Source of the DNA: Agrobacterium tumefaciens
GTDB taxonomy: Bacteria; Pseudomonadota; Alphaproteobacteria; Rhizobiales; Rhizobiaceae
DNA: 64,000 nucleotides
Direction: 5' to 3'
NCBI RefSeq assembly: GCF_000834635.1
Contig: NZ_JXQV01000004.1
Coordinates: 248,001-312,000 of the forward strand
Both the position numbers and the translations under genes were made by a program. Of this stretch, positions 18,815 through 28,062 are shown in pieces. The stretch's first letter is position 1; each line of letters starts with the position of its first letter. The notes under the pieces are model-generated. The model made no database searches. It was not told the origin of the DNA and worked only from the letters and a program-made list of their open reading frames with translations.

Positions 18815-20413
18815 ATGAGCGATATTTTTAGCCAGCCTCTCACCAATCTCGCAGAATTTTCTGTTTCGGAGCTTTCCGGCTCCATCAAGCGAACGGTGGA
18901 AACCGCCTTTGATCAAGTGCGGGTGCGCGGTGAAATCTCGGGTTATCGCGGCCAGCACACGTCCGGCCATGCCTATTTCTCCCTGAAGGATGACCGCGCG
19001 CGCATCGATGCCGTCATCTGGAAAGGCAGCTTCTCCAAGCTCAAATTCCGCCCGGAAGAGGGTATGGAGGTCATCGCCACCGGCAAGATCACCACCTTCC
19101 CCGGCTCGTCCAAATACCAGATCGTCATTGAAAGCCTGGAGCCTGCCGGCGCAGGTGCCTTGATGGCGCTGCTGGAAGAGCGCCGCCGCAAGCTGGCAGC
19201 GGAGGGCCTGTTCGATCAGGCCCGCAAACGTCGCCTGCCATATATGCCAAGGGTCATCGGCGTCGTCACCTCGCCGACAGGTGCCGTCATCCGCGATATT
19301 CTCCACCGTATTTCCGATCGTTTCCCCGTGCATGTGCTGGTCTGGCCGGTCAAGGTGCAGGGTGAGGGCTCGGGCGAAGAGGTGGCCAACGCCATCAGAG
19401 GTTTTAACGCGCTAGAGGTCGGCGGCTCTATTCCCCGCCCTGATGTGTTGATCGTGGCCCGTGGCGGCGGCAGTCTGGAAGATCTCTGGAGTTTCAACGA
19501 TGAGATCGTTGTGCGTGCAGCCGCCGAAAGCCAGATACCGCTTATCTCGGCTGTCGGACATGAGACTGACACAACGCTGATCGACCATGCAGCCGATGTG
19601 CGCGCGCCCACGCCAACCGGCGCTGCCGAAATGGCCGTGCCGGTGCGGGCAGATCTGGAGGCGCAACTGGCGGGCCTGTCTGCTCGTCTTTCCGGCTCCA
19701 TGTCGCGCCAGATGGACAATCGTCGCCAGGGCGTGCGGGCGCTGGTGCGCGCCATTCCTTCGCTGGACCAACTGCTTGCTCTGCCGCGGCGCCGTTTTGA
19801 TGAGTCAGCCAGCGGTCTCGGTCGCGGTCTGGAGCTGAACACGCTCAACAAGCGCCGCAGTTTCGAGCTGACCGCCTCCGGTCTGCGCCCTGACGTGCTG
19901 GGTCACGGCCTCAAGCAGCAGCGCCAGCGCATTCAGGAGCGGATGCAGCGCGCCGAAGGCTTGGTGGAACGCCGCCTGCTGCAGGCGCAATCGCGCGTGT
20001 CGTCGTCGGACTCCGCCCTGCGCGCTCTTCCCGCACGCCTTCTGGGCCAACTAGATCGCCAGAAAGAAAAGGTGGCCAGTGCCACCCGCCGTGCCGATAC
20101 CGCCGTGCTCAATCGTATGTCGCAAAACCGCGCCGGCATCGCCGCCCATGATCGCATCCTGCAATCCCTGTCTTACAAGAATGTGCTGAAACGCGGCTAT
20201 GCGGTCATTCTCGATGAGGACAACCGTCCGCTCACCCGCGCCGCTTCCGTCGTTTCAGGTGCTGTGGTCTCGATGGAGTTCGCCGATGGTCGCGTCTCCG
20301 CCGTCGCCGGTGGTTCCGATACCCCACCCGCAGAAGGGGCACCTCCAGCGCCGAAGAAGAAGCCTGCCAAACCAGGCTCATCAGGTCCTGTCGATCAGGG
20401 GACTCTGTTTTAG
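18815..20413 (+). CDS. xseA: Exodeoxyribonuclease VII large subunit
   Basis: The catalytic subunit of the ATP-independent exonuclease VII, which degrades single-stranded DNA to short oligonucleotides. 532 residues. The N-terminal OB fold (about 20-120) includes [25 protein letters not shown]. The nuclease domain has [41 protein letters not shown] and [28 protein letters not shown], the conserved catalytic region. A long coiled coil and a short C-terminal domain follow. The family start MSDIFSQPL is at 18815; an upstream in-frame ATG at 18749 is unlikely. The small subunit xseB is not nearby. Confidence 0.97.
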   Translation: MSDIFSQPLTNLAEFSVSELSGSIKRTVETAFDQVRVRGEISGYRGQHTSGHAYFSLKDDRARIDAVIWKGSFSKLKFRPEEGMEVIATGKITTFPGSSKYQIVIESLEPAGAGALMALLEERRRKLAAEGLFDQARKRRLPYMPRVIGVVTSPTGAVIRDILHRISDRFPVHVLVWPVKVQGEGSGEEVANAIRGFNALEVGGSIPRPDVLIVARGGGSLEDLWSFNDEIVVRAAAESQIPLISAVGHETDTTLIDHAADVRAPTPTGAAEMAVPVRADLEAQLAGLSARLSGSMSRQMDNRRQGVRALVRAIPSLDQLLALPRRRFDESASGLGRGLELNTLNKRRSFELTASGLRPDVLGHGLKQQRQRIQERMQRAEGLVERRLLQAQSRVSSSDSALRALPARLLGQLDRQKEKVASATRRADTAVLNRMSQNRAGIAAHDRILQSLSYKNVLKRGYAVILDEDNRPLTRAASVVSGAVVSMEFADGRVSAVAGGSDTPPAEGAPPAPKKKPAKPGSSGPVDQGTLF

Positions 20414-20452
20414 CGTGTGAGATCAGGATGGTGAGCTGAAACCCATCGCCTC

Positions 20453-20953
20453 TCACTCGATCCTTGCTAAAAACAACATGAGGAGCCGGTCAAGTTCGAG
20501 CCGGTCGTTCTCACTCACCTCCGCAAGCAGTCTGTGCTGGTTCGCGACATGCGCCGTCACGGCCACATCGACAATGGCAAATCCCTTGTCGGTCAGGGCA
20601 ATCAGCACGCTACGGCGGTCCTGCGGATTGTTGATCCGCTGCACAAGACCTGCTTTTTCCAGCTGGTCGATACGGTTTGTCATGGTGCCGGAACTGACCA
20701 TGGTCATGGCGAGCAACTCGCCGGGTGAGAGCTGGTAGGGTGCGCCCGCCCGCCGCAAGGTGGCCATCACATCGAACGCGGATATTGATAATCCATGTTG
20801 CATCAGCACGGCCTCGATCTCGCGGCCAAGGTGGGTCGTCAGCCGGTGCAGTCGGCCGATAAGACCCATTGGCGCAACATCAAGGTCAGGTCGCTCCCTT
20901 TTCCATTGGGCGAGAATCTTGTCGACATGGTCAGGTGCGGGCGCTTCATTCAT
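20453..20953 (-). CDS. MarR-family transcriptional regulator
   Basis: A 166-residue winged-helix regulator. The DNA-binding core reads SAFDVMATLRRAGAPYQLSPGELLAMTMVSSGTMTNRIDQLEKAGLV, and the wing ends NPQDRRSVLIALTDKG, the MarR signature with its conserved Asp-Arg-Arg. The ligand is unknown. It is divergent from an EamA-type transporter, with an 18-bp perfect palindrome between the two starts. That suggests it represses both itself and the transporter. Confidence 0.92.
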   Translation of the reverse strand: MNEAPAPDHVDKILAQWKRERPDLDVAPMGLIGRLHRLTTHLGREIEAVLMQHGLSISAFDVMATLRRAGAPYQLSPGELLAMTMVSSGTMTNRIDQLEKAGLVQRINNPQDRRSVLIALTDKGFAIVDVAVTAHVANQHRLLAEVSENDRLELDRLLMLFLARIE

Positions 20954-20973
20954 GGATTAGAAATATCATTGGA

Positions 20974-20991
20974 TATCTTGACGTCAAGATA
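20974..20991. promoter_or_regulatory. MarR operator, 18-bp perfect palindrome
   Basis: TATCTTGACGTCAAGATA is completely symmetric and lies 20 bp from the MarR start and 43 bp from the transporter start. ATCTTGA/TCAAGAT half-sites are common for MarR-type dimers. A further half-site, ATCTTGA, recurs near 21027, close to the transporter start. Confidence 0.75.
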
Positions 20992-21034
20992 AAATGGCAT
21001 AGTGTCGATTTGTCTTGAAGTCGAGAATCTTGAA

Positions 21035-21898
21035 ATGAAGAAAAAATTTAGCCACAGTATCGATATTGCCATGACCGCAATTGCCCCAGCCATCTGGGGC
21101 AGCACCTATTACGTCACGACGCAATTTCTTCCGCAGGGATATCCCATGCACGTCGCTATGTTGCGCGCGCTGCCTGCCGGGTTGCTCTTGCTGGTCCTTG
21201 TGCGCAGGCTGCCGGATGGCATCTGGTGGGGCCGGGTGTTTGTTCTCGGCGCGTTGAACTTCGCATTTTTCTGGGTCATGCTTTTCATGGCAGCTTACCG
21301 CCTGCCGGGCGGTGTGGCGGCTACCGTTGGCGCCGTGCAGCCATTGATCGTCATCGCGCTTTCACGGATTTATCTGGCGCGCCCCATCCGCTCGCTCACC
21401 GTTGCGGCCGGTTTCGTCGGTATCGCTGGCGTCGCATGTCTGGTTTTGACGCCTCAGGCGGCGCTGGATCCCTTAGGCGTCGCGGCAGCTTTTGCAGGTG
21501 CCGTGTCGATGGCCTTCGGCACGGTTTTGACGCGCAAATGGCAGCCGCCGGTCTCAAACCTCACCTTCACCGCCTGGCAACTGGCAGCAGGTGGTCTTTT
21601 GCTCGTGCCGGTGGCGTTGTTTTTCGAGCCGGCCTTGCCCGAACTGAGCGCGGAGAACGTGCTGGGTCTGGCCTATCTCGGTTTGATCGGAGCTGCCTTC
21701 ACATACCTTCTGTGGTTCAGAGGTCTGGCGCGCATCGAGCCATCGGCGGCGGCATCGTTGGGCTTCCTCAGCCCGGTCACGGCAACGCTTCTGGGCTGGC
21801 TGGCGCTGGGTCAAAACCTCGCGCCAGCGCAGATCGCTGGCTTCATCATGGTGCTATCGAGCGTCTGGCTCAGCCAGAAAAGTCAGGCACCGCGCTGA
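21035..21898 (+). CDS. EamA-family (DMT) transporter
   Basis: A 287-residue inner-membrane carrier with the ten-helix double EamA fold: two repeats begin near IAPAIWGSTYYVTTQFLP and near DPLGVAAAFAGAVSMAFGTVLTRKW. Relatives export amino acids, metabolites or dyes. The ATG at 21035 gives the usual N-terminus MKKKFSHSIDI; a GTG at 21002 is possible but has no ribosome-binding site. It is probably controlled by the divergent MarR gene through the palindrome upstream. It ends 4 bp before the converging aminopeptidase. Confidence 0.88.
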   Translation: MKKKFSHSIDIAMTAIAPAIWGSTYYVTTQFLPQGYPMHVAMLRALPAGLLLLVLVRRLPDGIWWGRVFVLGALNFAFFWVMLFMAAYRLPGGVAATVGAVQPLIVIALSRIYLARPIRSLTVAAGFVGIAGVACLVLTPQAALDPLGVAAAFAGAVSMAFGTVLTRKWQPPVSNLTFTAWQLAAGGLLLVPVALFFEPALPELSAENVLGLAYLGLIGAAFTYLLWFRGLARIEPSAAASLGFLSPVTATLLGWLALGQNLAPAQIAGFIMVLSSVWLSQKSQAPR

Positions 21899-21902
21899 AT
21901 GC

Positions 21903-23141
21903 TCAGGCCCATTCGCCCTTGCGCATGACTGGCACCTTCGAGCCATCGGCTCTGACACCGTCAATATCGACCTTGTCGGAGCCGATCATCCAGTCGATGT
22001 GGATCAGGCTGGAATTGCCGCCCTGCGCCTTGATCTGATCCTGCGTCAGCGTTGCGCCATCGATAAAGCACTTGGAATAGCATTGGCCAAGCGCGATGTG
22101 GCAGGACGCATTTTCGTCAAACAGCGTGTTGTAGAACAGAATGTCGCTGGCCGAGATCGGCGAGGAATGCGGCACCAGCGCCACTTCGCCCAGGCGTCGC
22201 GCACCTTCATCCGTGTCCAGAACCTTATTCAGCACGGCCTCACCCTTGGAAGCCTTGGCTTCCACAATGCGACCTTCCTCAAATGTCACCCTGATATCGT
22301 CAATCAACGTGCCCTGATGCGACAGCGGCTTGGTGCTGGACACATATCCGTTCACCCGCAGCGCATGCGGCGTGGTGAACACTTCTTCGGTTGGAATGTT
22401 GGGGTTGCAGGTCACGCCATTCTTTGCCATGGACGCGCCGCCATGCCATTCGTGATTATCCGCAAGACCAATCGTCACATCCGTGCCGGGGCCGGTGAAG
22501 TGCAGCGAGGCGAAGCGCTCGCCGTTCAGCCACGAGGAGCGCTTGGCAAGATTGGCGTTGTGCTCAGCCCAGGCCGCAACCGGATCGGCAAGATCCACAC
22601 GAGATGCCGCGAAAATCGCATCCGCCAGCTTTTGTACCGCTTCATCCTCGGGAATGCCGGGGAACACCTGTTTTGCCCAGGAAGGGTTGGGATAGGAAAT
22701 GATGTTCCAGTTGATGTCGAAGTTGGAAATCTTCTCAAGAGCTGGCTTGTAGGCGGTGGAGTTGGCCTTGTTGGCCCGCGCCACCTTGGCCGGGTCCGCA
22801 TCCGCCAGCAGCATCGGGTTGTCGCCTGAAATCGCAAGGCGGGCAGCGCCATTGGCATAGGCCTTGGCCATGCCTTCATAGAGCCAGCCGGAAGCGCGAT
22901 CAAAATTGGCGTCGCTGGCATGGTTGTAACGGGCGAGCGTCGTTTCTTCGTCTGAGTAGAAGGCCGTCACCAGACCGCCGCCAGCCATATAGGCATGCTT
23001 GGTCAAAAATCGCACCAGCGGCAGCGCGGCAAGCGGTGCGGTGATGACCAGATCCTGATCCTTCTGCAGTTGCAGCCCGACCTTGATGGCCACTTCGGCC
23101 AGCTTTTCGAGTTTGACGGGATCGATGGGGGAGACTGTCAT
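21903..23141 (-). CDS. Aminopeptidase, M29 family (AmpS/AmpT-like)
   Basis: A 412-residue cytoplasmic metallo-aminopeptidase. The dinuclear metal ligands of M29 are recognisable: Glu in TEEVFTTP, Glu in GEVALVPH, His in ASCHIALGQ, and His plus Asp in IHIDWMIGS. The N-terminal domain (about 1-210) starts DPVKLEKLAEVAIKVGLQLQKDQDLVI, typical of the family. It releases N-terminal residues during peptide turnover. It is followed on the same strand, 73 bp upstream, by the end of ybaK, and may have its own promoter. Confidence 0.93.
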   Translation of the reverse strand: MTVSPIDPVKLEKLAEVAIKVGLQLQKDQDLVITAPLAALPLVRFLTKHAYMAGGGLVTAFYSDEETTLARYNHASDANFDRASGWLYEGMAKAYANGAARLAISGDNPMLLADADPAKVARANKANSTAYKPALEKISNFDINWNIISYPNPSWAKQVFPGIPEDEAVQKLADAIFAASRVDLADPVAAWAEHNANLAKRSSWLNGERFASLHFTGPGTDVTIGLADNHEWHGGASMAKNGVTCNPNIPTEEVFTTPHALRVNGYVSSTKPLSHQGTLIDDIRVTFEEGRIVEAKASKGEAVLNKVLDTDEGARRLGEVALVPHSSPISASDILFYNTLFDENASCHIALGQCYSKCFIDGATLTQDQIKAQGGNSSLIHIDWMIGSDKVDIDGVRADGSKVPVMRKGEWA

Positions 23142-23214
23142 GGTACGCCTTCAATGTCTTTATTGCGAGGCGCAAAACATAGCCCATTCGTCGCGAAAGC
23201 CAACCGTCTTTGTG

Positions 23215-23691
23215 CTAATCCGTCACAAGCGGCACGGCAAGCGCCTTCAAAACCGACTGCGCATCTTTGGGTGAAAGGCGCACCTGCAACCCGCGTTGGC
23301 CGCCATTCATGTACACCAGATCATGGCCCATGGACTGTATTTCGATCGCGGTCGGCACCTGCTTTTTCTGGCCGAAGGGGCTGATGCCTCCGACATGATA
23401 TCCGGTTGCCCGCTCGGCATCCGCGGGCTTCATCATATGGGCGGATTTGCCGCCAAACGCCGCCGCCAGCCTTTTCATGCTGACCTCGCGGTCGGAGGGC
23501 ACGACAACGCAGACAGCCTTGCCATCCACCTCTGCCATCAGCGTTTTCAGCACCAGATGCGGCTCGGCGCCAATGGCTTCCGCCGCCTGCAGCCCGATCC
23601 GCTCGGCATTCGGATCATAGTCATAGGCAACGGTGGTGAAGGAAATACCGGCCTTGGTCAGCAGCTGGGTTGCGCGGGTGGTTTTTGACAT
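23215..23691 (-). CDS. ybaK: Cys-tRNA(Pro)/Cys-tRNA(Cys) deacylase, YbaK type
   Basis: A trans-editing enzyme of 158 residues that hydrolyses mischarged Cys-tRNA(Pro). Family features are ATQLLTKAGISFTTVAYDYDPNAERIGLQAAEAIG, the catalytic Lys region VLKTLMAEVDGKAVCVVVPSDREV, and GGISPFGQKKQVPTAIE. Length and domain are typical. It starts 8 bp after the ArsC/Spx-like gene, so the two are one transcription unit. Confidence 0.94.
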   Translation of the reverse strand: MSKTTRATQLLTKAGISFTTVAYDYDPNAERIGLQAAEAIGAEPHLVLKTLMAEVDGKAVCVVVPSDREVSMKRLAAAFGGKSAHMMKPADAERATGYHVGGISPFGQKKQVPTAIEIQSMGHDLVYMNGGQRGLQVRLSPKDAQSVLKALAVPLVTD

Positions 23692-23699
23692 GGGGCAGC

Positions 23700-24047
23700 C
23701 TAACCGAACAGCGTAGCGTAGATCTCGGGCTTGAAGCCAACCGTGATCTTGCCTTTCGCTTCCAGCACGGGACGCTTGATCATGGAGGGCTGCGCCTGCA
23801 TCAGCGCGATCGCCTTTTCGCGGGTCAGATCGGACTTATCCGCCTCATCCAGCTTCTTGAACGTCGTGCCTGCGCGGTTCAGCACTGTTTCCCAACCGGC
23901 AGCATCGCACCAAGCATTCAGGTGAACAGCATCAATGCCTGCGGTTTTGTAATCATGGAATGTGTAGGCGATATCGGCAGCCTCAAGCCAGGTGCGCGCC
24001 TTCTTCATCGTGTCGCAGTTCTTGATGCCGTAAATCGTGACCATCAC
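23700..24047 (-). CDS. ArsC/Spx-family thioredoxin-like protein (YffB type)
   Basis: A 115-residue protein of the arsenate-reductase-like fold. The N-terminal motif is TIYGIKNCDTMKKARTWL with a single Cys11, and the C-terminal basic site is QPSMIKRPVLE. It lacks the second thiol of CxxC-type Spx, as in YffB, which is thought to be a glutathione-dependent reductase rather than a true arsenate reductase. It is co-transcribed with ybaK. No arsenic genes are near. The start may be either of two adjacent Met codons. Confidence 0.88.
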   Translation of the reverse strand: MMVTIYGIKNCDTMKKARTWLEAADIAYTFHDYKTAGIDAVHLNAWCDAAGWETVLNRAGTTFKKLDEADKSDLTREKAIALMQAQPSMIKRPVLEAKGKITVGFKPEIYATLFG

Positions 24048-24239
24048 GCCGTCCTCCGCATTGCTGAAATGGACATATCAAGAAATCAGCCACGATCAAA
24101 TGGCCCTCAGCTATGCATATTTAGTGGGTCAGTCATTCAAACGAGTTCGAGCTAAGCTGCATGGCTCGGCTGCTAAATCATGAGTTGTGCGAAATCGCTT
24201 AAATGCTCATATTGATCAGCATCACAAGGAGAGACGCAC

Positions 24240-24407
24240 ATGCGTAACGTTGCTAAGACATCCCGTAAGTTTTTTGGCGAAACATTTGCAGTTTTCGGCG
24301 CAGCTTTGGCCGTTTCTGCAGCTGTTCGCTCCCACCGCAAGCCTGCTGGCGCAGACCTCGACGCACTCGGTATCGACCGTCAGGCTTTCGACAAGGTACA
24401 GCTCTAA
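24240..24407 (+). CDS. Small 55-residue protein, one hydrophobic segment, unknown function
   Basis: ATG at 24240 has AAGGAG eight bases upstream and the frame ends TAA at 24405-24407. The protein starts MRNVAKTSRKFFGETFAVFG, has a short hydrophobic stretch FAVFGAALAVSAAV, then SHRKPAGADLDALGIDRQAF. The basic N-terminus and Ala-rich segment suggest membrane insertion or export; the tail is mixed charge. A GC hairpin follows closely, as expected for a small single-gene transcript. No family recognised. Confidence 0.65.
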   Translation: MRNVAKTSRKFFGETFAVFGAALAVSAAVRSHRKPAGADLDALGIDRQAFDKVQL

Positions 24408-24422
24408 TCTCTCAAGTCTGCT

Positions 24423-24448
24423 GGCGAGGCGCCATTGCCTCGCCTTGG
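24423..24448 (+). terminator. Stem-loop after the 55-residue gene
   Basis: A perfect 8-bp stem GGCGAGGC-GCCATT-GCCTCGCC begins 16 bases after the stop codon. The tail TTGGTAT is only weakly T-rich, so it is a probable but imperfect terminator. Confidence 0.55.
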
Positions 24449-24684
24449 TATGAGGCGCATTTGCCCTCATCCACACGCGGTGGATTTCACCGCATTCTTT
24501 GAGGCTGCATCGCGCATGATGCGCAATCGCCCGACGATGAACATGCGACACACGCGACCACCCCGTCGCATCGCAGTTGCTTTCAGATGCCCAGCATCAA
24601 CCAATTCCCACAATTTTCCGCTTTCGACCGCCACAGCAAATATCGATGCTCGTCCGGCGCGACTGACAAGTCTGACATGAAGTC

Positions 24685-24720
24685 AAAAAAAACCGGGCTC
24701 CGTCTTCAGACGAAACCCGG
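24685..24720 (-). terminator. Rho-independent terminator after guaA
   Basis: On the minus strand a 12-bp stem with two G-T wobbles (24709-24720 with 24693-24704, loop TGAA) is followed by eight T. It stands 23 bases past the guaA stop. Confidence 0.92.
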
Positions 24721-24743
24721 TAATATCTGGCATCAAAAGCGGA

Positions 24744-26321
24744 TTATTCCCACTCGATCGTGCCCGGTGGCTTGCTCGTCACGTCATAGACGACGCGGTT
24801 GATGCCCTTGACTTCGTTGATGATGCGGGTTGCCGCACGTCCCAAGAAGTTCATGTCGTAGGGGTAGAAGTCTGCCGTCATGCCGTCCACGGAGGTCACG
24901 GCGCGCAGCGCGCAGACGAAGTCATAGGTGCGGTAGTCGCCCATGACGCCAACGGTCTGAACCGGCAACAGCACGGCAAAAGCCTGCCAGATCGTGTCGT
25001 AGAGACCGGCCTTGCGGATTTCGTCGAGATAGACGGCGTCTGCCTTGCGCAGAATGTCGAGTTTTTCGCGTGTCACGACGCCGGGGCAGCGGATGGCAAG
25101 GCCCGGGCCGGGGAAGGGGTGGCGACCGATGAAGCTTTCGGGCAGGCCAAGCTCGCGGCCAAGCGCGCGCACTTCATCCTTGAACAGTTCACGAAGCGGC
25201 TCCACCAGCTTCATGTTCATGCGCTCTGGAAGACCGCCGACATTATGGTGGCTCTTGATGGTCACAGACGGACCGCCGGAGAAGGACACGCTTTCGATCA
25301 CGTCTGGATAGAGCGTGCCCTGCGCCAGAAACGCCGGTGCGCCCTTGCCGTCGGAGGCGATCTTGGCGGCTTCGGCTTCGAATGTCTCGATGAAAAGGCG
25401 GCCGATGGTCTTGCGCTTCACTTCCGGGTCGGAAACGCCAGCCAGTTCCGTCAGGAACAGGTCGGAGGCGTCCACATGCACCAGCGGAATGTTGTAATGG
25501 TCGCGGAACATGCCCACAACCTGATCGCTTTCGCCCATGCGCATCATGCCGTGGTCAACATAAATGCAGGTCAGCTGGTCGCCGATAGCCTCATGAATGA
25601 GAACGGCTGCAACGGAGGAATCCACGCCGCCGGAAAGGCCGCAGATCACGCGCTCGCTGCCCACCTGCTCACGAATCTTGCGGATCATCTCGGCGCGGTA
25701 GGCGGCCATGGTCCAGTCGGATTTCAGGCCGACGATCTTGTGCACGAAGTTGGACAGAAGCTTTGCGCCATCAGGCGTGTGCATCACTTCCGGGTGGAAC
25801 ATGGTGGTGTAGTAGCGGCGCTCTTCATTGACGGCGATGGCAAATGGCGCGTTTTCGGATGTCGCGGCCACTTCGAAACCATGCGGCAGTTGCGTTACGC
25901 GGTCGCCATGGCTCATCCAGACGGGGTAACGATTGCCCACATCCCAGAAGCCATCAAACAGCGGGCTTGCCTTCTTGATCTCGATATCAGCGCGGCCGAA
26001 TTCTGCCGCATGTCCGCCTTCAACCGTGCCGCCCAGCTGCGTGCACAGCGTTTGCTGGCCATAGCAGATACCGAGGATCGGGATCCCGGAATCGAACACC
26101 GCCTGCGGTGCGCGCGGGCTTCCCTCTGCCGTGACCGATGCCGGGCCGCCGGAGAAAATCACGCCCTTCGGCTTCAGCGTCTCAAACGCATCGCTTGCGT
26201 TCTGGAACGGATGGATTTCACAATAAACTCCGGCCTCGCGAACACGGCGCGCAATAAGCTGCGTCACCTGGCTGCCGAAATCGATGATGAGGATGCTGTC
26301 GGGATGGGCTATCTGGGTCAT
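24744..26321 (-). CDS. guaA: GMP synthase (glutamine-hydrolysing)
   Basis: Converts XMP, ATP and glutamine to GMP; cytoplasmic, final step of guanine nucleotide synthesis. 525 residues, full length. The class I amidotransferase domain (about 10-200) has the Cys in [11 protein letters not shown] and the His/Glu in FHPEVMHT. The ATP-pyrophosphatase domain has the P-loop [17 protein letters not shown], and the dimerisation domain ends IEWE. It is a stand-alone gene with its own terminator. Confidence 0.98.
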   Translation of the reverse strand: MTQIAHPDSILIIDFGSQVTQLIARRVREAGVYCEIHPFQNASDAFETLKPKGVIFSGGPASVTAEGSPRAPQAVFDSGIPILGICYGQQTLCTQLGGTVEGGHAAEFGRADIEIKKASPLFDGFWDVGNRYPVWMSHGDRVTQLPHGFEVAATSENAPFAIAVNEERRYYTTMFHPEVMHTPDGAKLLSNFVHKIVGLKSDWTMAAYRAEMIRKIREQVGSERVICGLSGGVDSSVAAVLIHEAIGDQLTCIYVDHGMMRMGESDQVVGMFRDHYNIPLVHVDASDLFLTELAGVSDPEVKRKTIGRLFIETFEAEAAKIASDGKGAPAFLAQGTLYPDVIESVSFSGGPSVTIKSHHNVGGLPERMNMKLVEPLRELFKDEVRALGRELGLPESFIGRHPFPGPGLAIRCPGVVTREKLDILRKADAVYLDEIRKAGLYDTIWQAFAVLLPVQTVGVMGDYRTYDFVCALRAVTSVDGMTADFYPYDMNFLGRAATRIINEVKGINRVVYDVTSKPPGTIEWE

Positions 26322-26405
26322 GGCGAGCCTTTAAAGAAATACGGTGCTTTAGGCAACCCGTGATATGGCCTGAAAAGCCAGAAATTGCGCCATCAGGCAA
26401 GTGGT

Positions 26406-27044
26406 TCAGAGCGAAATGCTGCCATCTTCCACGGCGCGGCAGAGCCTGTCCACCGCTTGCGCCAGTTTCTCGTCGATCACATGCAGATAGGCGGTCCAGT
26501 CAGAAATATGGTGCACATCCGCCTTGCCATCCGATATGCCACGCAGACCGATCAGCGCAACATCGAAACGCTGGCAGGCCCGCAGCAGAGCAAACGTCTC
26601 CATCTCCACCATATCGGCATCGACAGTGTCATAGGCGGCACCCGAGACGACATTCGCGCCCGTGGAAAGTCGGGCGCCAGCGATGCCTGGAATTTGCAAG
26701 GGTAGCGAAATTTCGGCAGGCAGATCGAGAAACGGCGTGCGGCCTTTCTCAAAGCCGAAGGCAGACGCATCCATATCCCGGTAGGACACGGAAGTGGCCT
26801 GATAGACCTCGGCCTGCTCCAGTGTGCGAGATCCCGCCGAGCCGAGGGAGATGACCAGGTGAGGCAGGGCATTGTCCGCCTGAAGTCTTGCGAGGGTCGA
26901 GGCCAGCGTCACAGCCGCTTCCACCGGTCCGACACCCGCCATCAACGGCTTGAAGCGGGCCTGCAGGTGAGGTCCATATTCGGCATCCGCTGCCATAACG
27001 AACAACAGCCGCTTGCCCGCCACGTCTACAATCTCAAAACTCAT
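26406..27044 (-). CDS. 5'-methylthioadenosine/S-adenosylhomocysteine nucleosidase-like protein
   Basis: A 212-residue purine-nucleoside phosphorylase-fold protein. The MTA/SAH nucleosidase signature is present: MAADAEYGPHL with the general acid Glu, GVGPVEAAVTLASTL, VEMETFALLRAC, and RGISDGKADV with the catalytic Asp. It should release adenine from MTA or SAH in the methionine salvage or quorum-signal by-product route. The sequence is shorter than E. coli MtnN and diverged in the middle, so substrate range is uncertain. Its ATG overlaps the stop of the thioesterase gene by 4 bp. Confidence 0.85.
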   Translation of the reverse strand: MSFEIVDVAGKRLLFVMAADAEYGPHLQARFKPLMAGVGPVEAAVTLASTLARLQADNALPHLVISLGSAGSRTLEQAEVYQATSVSYRDMDASAFGFEKGRTPFLDLPAEISLPLQIPGIAGARLSTGANVVSGAAYDTVDADMVEMETFALLRACQRFDVALIGLRGISDGKADVHHISDWTAYLHVIDEKLAQAVDRLCRAVEDGSISL

Positions 27045-27490
27045 TCTTCAAAACCTTCCCGTCCCTTCATCACCATCATCGTGCCGGTCATGGAGGCGAT
27101 CAGCTTGGCAGGGCCGTCGGAGAGCGCATAGGCACGGCCATCGGCCACGATGATGTTGCTGCCGGGCTTGGTGATTTCACCACGAAACAGAAACCGCTCG
27201 CCCCGGCCTGGAGACATGAGGTTGACCTTGAATTCGATTGTCAGCAAGGAGGCATCGGGTTCGATGATGGTGTAGGCGGCATAGGTGCAGGCTGTATCAA
27301 GGGCAGCGGCAATCACACCGGCATGCAAAATGCCGTGCTGCTGCGTCAGCTTGCGGTGAAATGGCAGTTCGATTTCCACTAGCCGGTGCTCAATGCGCGA
27401 AATCTCGGCCTTGATAGCCTGAACGACGCCCTGGCGCGCGAAGCTCTTTTCTATCCGCTGGCGAAAATCGCCGGGATCGATGAAATCCAT
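27041..27490 (-). CDS. PaaI-family thioesterase
   Basis: A 149-residue hotdog-fold thioesterase. The helix and active-site region reads QQHGILHAGVIAAALDTACTYAAYT, followed by TIEFKVNLMSPG. The subgroup resembles PaaI/YbgC-like acyl-CoA thioesterases; substrate unknown. The start at 27490 is chosen over 27541 because AAGGAGAGGCAGGGGA precedes it and the protein then begins MDFIDPGDF. It is translationally coupled with the nucleosidase gene downstream. Confidence 0.87.
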   Translation of the reverse strand: MDFIDPGDFRQRIEKSFARQGVVQAIKAEISRIEHRLVEIELPFHRKLTQQHGILHAGVIAAALDTACTYAAYTIIEPDASLLTIEFKVNLMSPGRGERFLFRGEITKPGSNIIVADGRAYALSDGPAKLIASMTGTMMVMKGREGFEE

Positions 27491-27559
27491 TCCCCTGCCT
27501 CTCCTTGTCTTTGTCAAAACATGGCGTGCGACAGACCGCAAGGCAAGGGCGTGAGACGG

Positions 27560-28012
27560 TTAATTCAGATAAACGATGCTGGCGTTCAAAAGCGTGGCAA
27601 AGGCCACCCACGCCGCATAGGGCACGAAAAGCCACATGGAAAGCCGGTCCCGCGTCGCCGTCATGATGATGAAGGCGATGACGCAGATCAGCATGGGTAC
27701 GATGAGGATGAGCGCGCCAACGGGGCTTTCCATGGTGAAGAAGATTGGCGACCACATGAAGTTGAGCAGCATCTGGCTGCCCCACAGCTGCATGCGCCCG
27801 CCCATGCGGCTTTTCAGCCATGTGCGTGCACCGGCAATGCCGATCATCACGTAGAGAGCCGTCCACACCGGCCCGAAGATCCAGTTCGGCGGGTTGAAAA
27901 ATGGTTTGTTCAGGGTTTGATACCAAGCCCCCGGAACATTGTTCATGCCAATAAGCGCACCAATGGCAACGACGGCAACGATGAAAGCGATGTAGACGAG
28001 GGGCTTCTTCAT
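27560..28012 (-). CDS. tspO: TspO/MBR-family tryptophan-rich sensory protein
   Basis: A 150-residue five-helix membrane protein. Hallmarks are the Trp/Pro-rich region WYQTLNKPFFNPPNWIFGPVWTALYVMIG and LLNFMWSPIFF. TspO proteins bind porphyrins and haem-breakdown products and help regulate tetrapyrrole and stress responses. The start at 28012 gives the usual MKKPLVY end, though the ribosome-binding site is weak. It lies 50 bp after the DUF1513 gene and may be read through from the iron operon, which would fit a haem-iron theme; this is inference. Confidence 0.9.
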   Translation of the reverse strand: MKKPLVYIAFIVAVVAIGALIGMNNVPGAWYQTLNKPFFNPPNWIFGPVWTALYVMIGIAGARTWLKSRMGGRMQLWGSQMLLNFMWSPIFFTMESPVGALILIVPMLICVIAFIIMTATRDRLSMWLFVPYAAWVAFATLLNASIVYLN

Positions 28013-28062
28013 GGACCATGAAATGCACAGAAAATGCTTTGGTTCCAGTGCCGTCAGCCAAT

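Larger units (their letters stand above)
24408..24743. other. Intergenic region between the small protein gene and guaA
   Basis: 336 bp between two converging genes. It contains the hairpin after the 55-residue gene (24423-24444), then about 240 bp with nothing recognised, then the guaA terminator. No ribosome-binding site or conserved protein is seen on either strand. Confidence 0.6.

Noticed and set aside
24130..24190. tRNA-like fragment (GTTCGAG near 24148)
   Set aside because: No acceptor stem, D-arm or anticodon arm could be built around it.
25119..26363. A 414-codon open frame on the plus strand
   Set aside because: Antisense shadow of guaA with no recognisable family.
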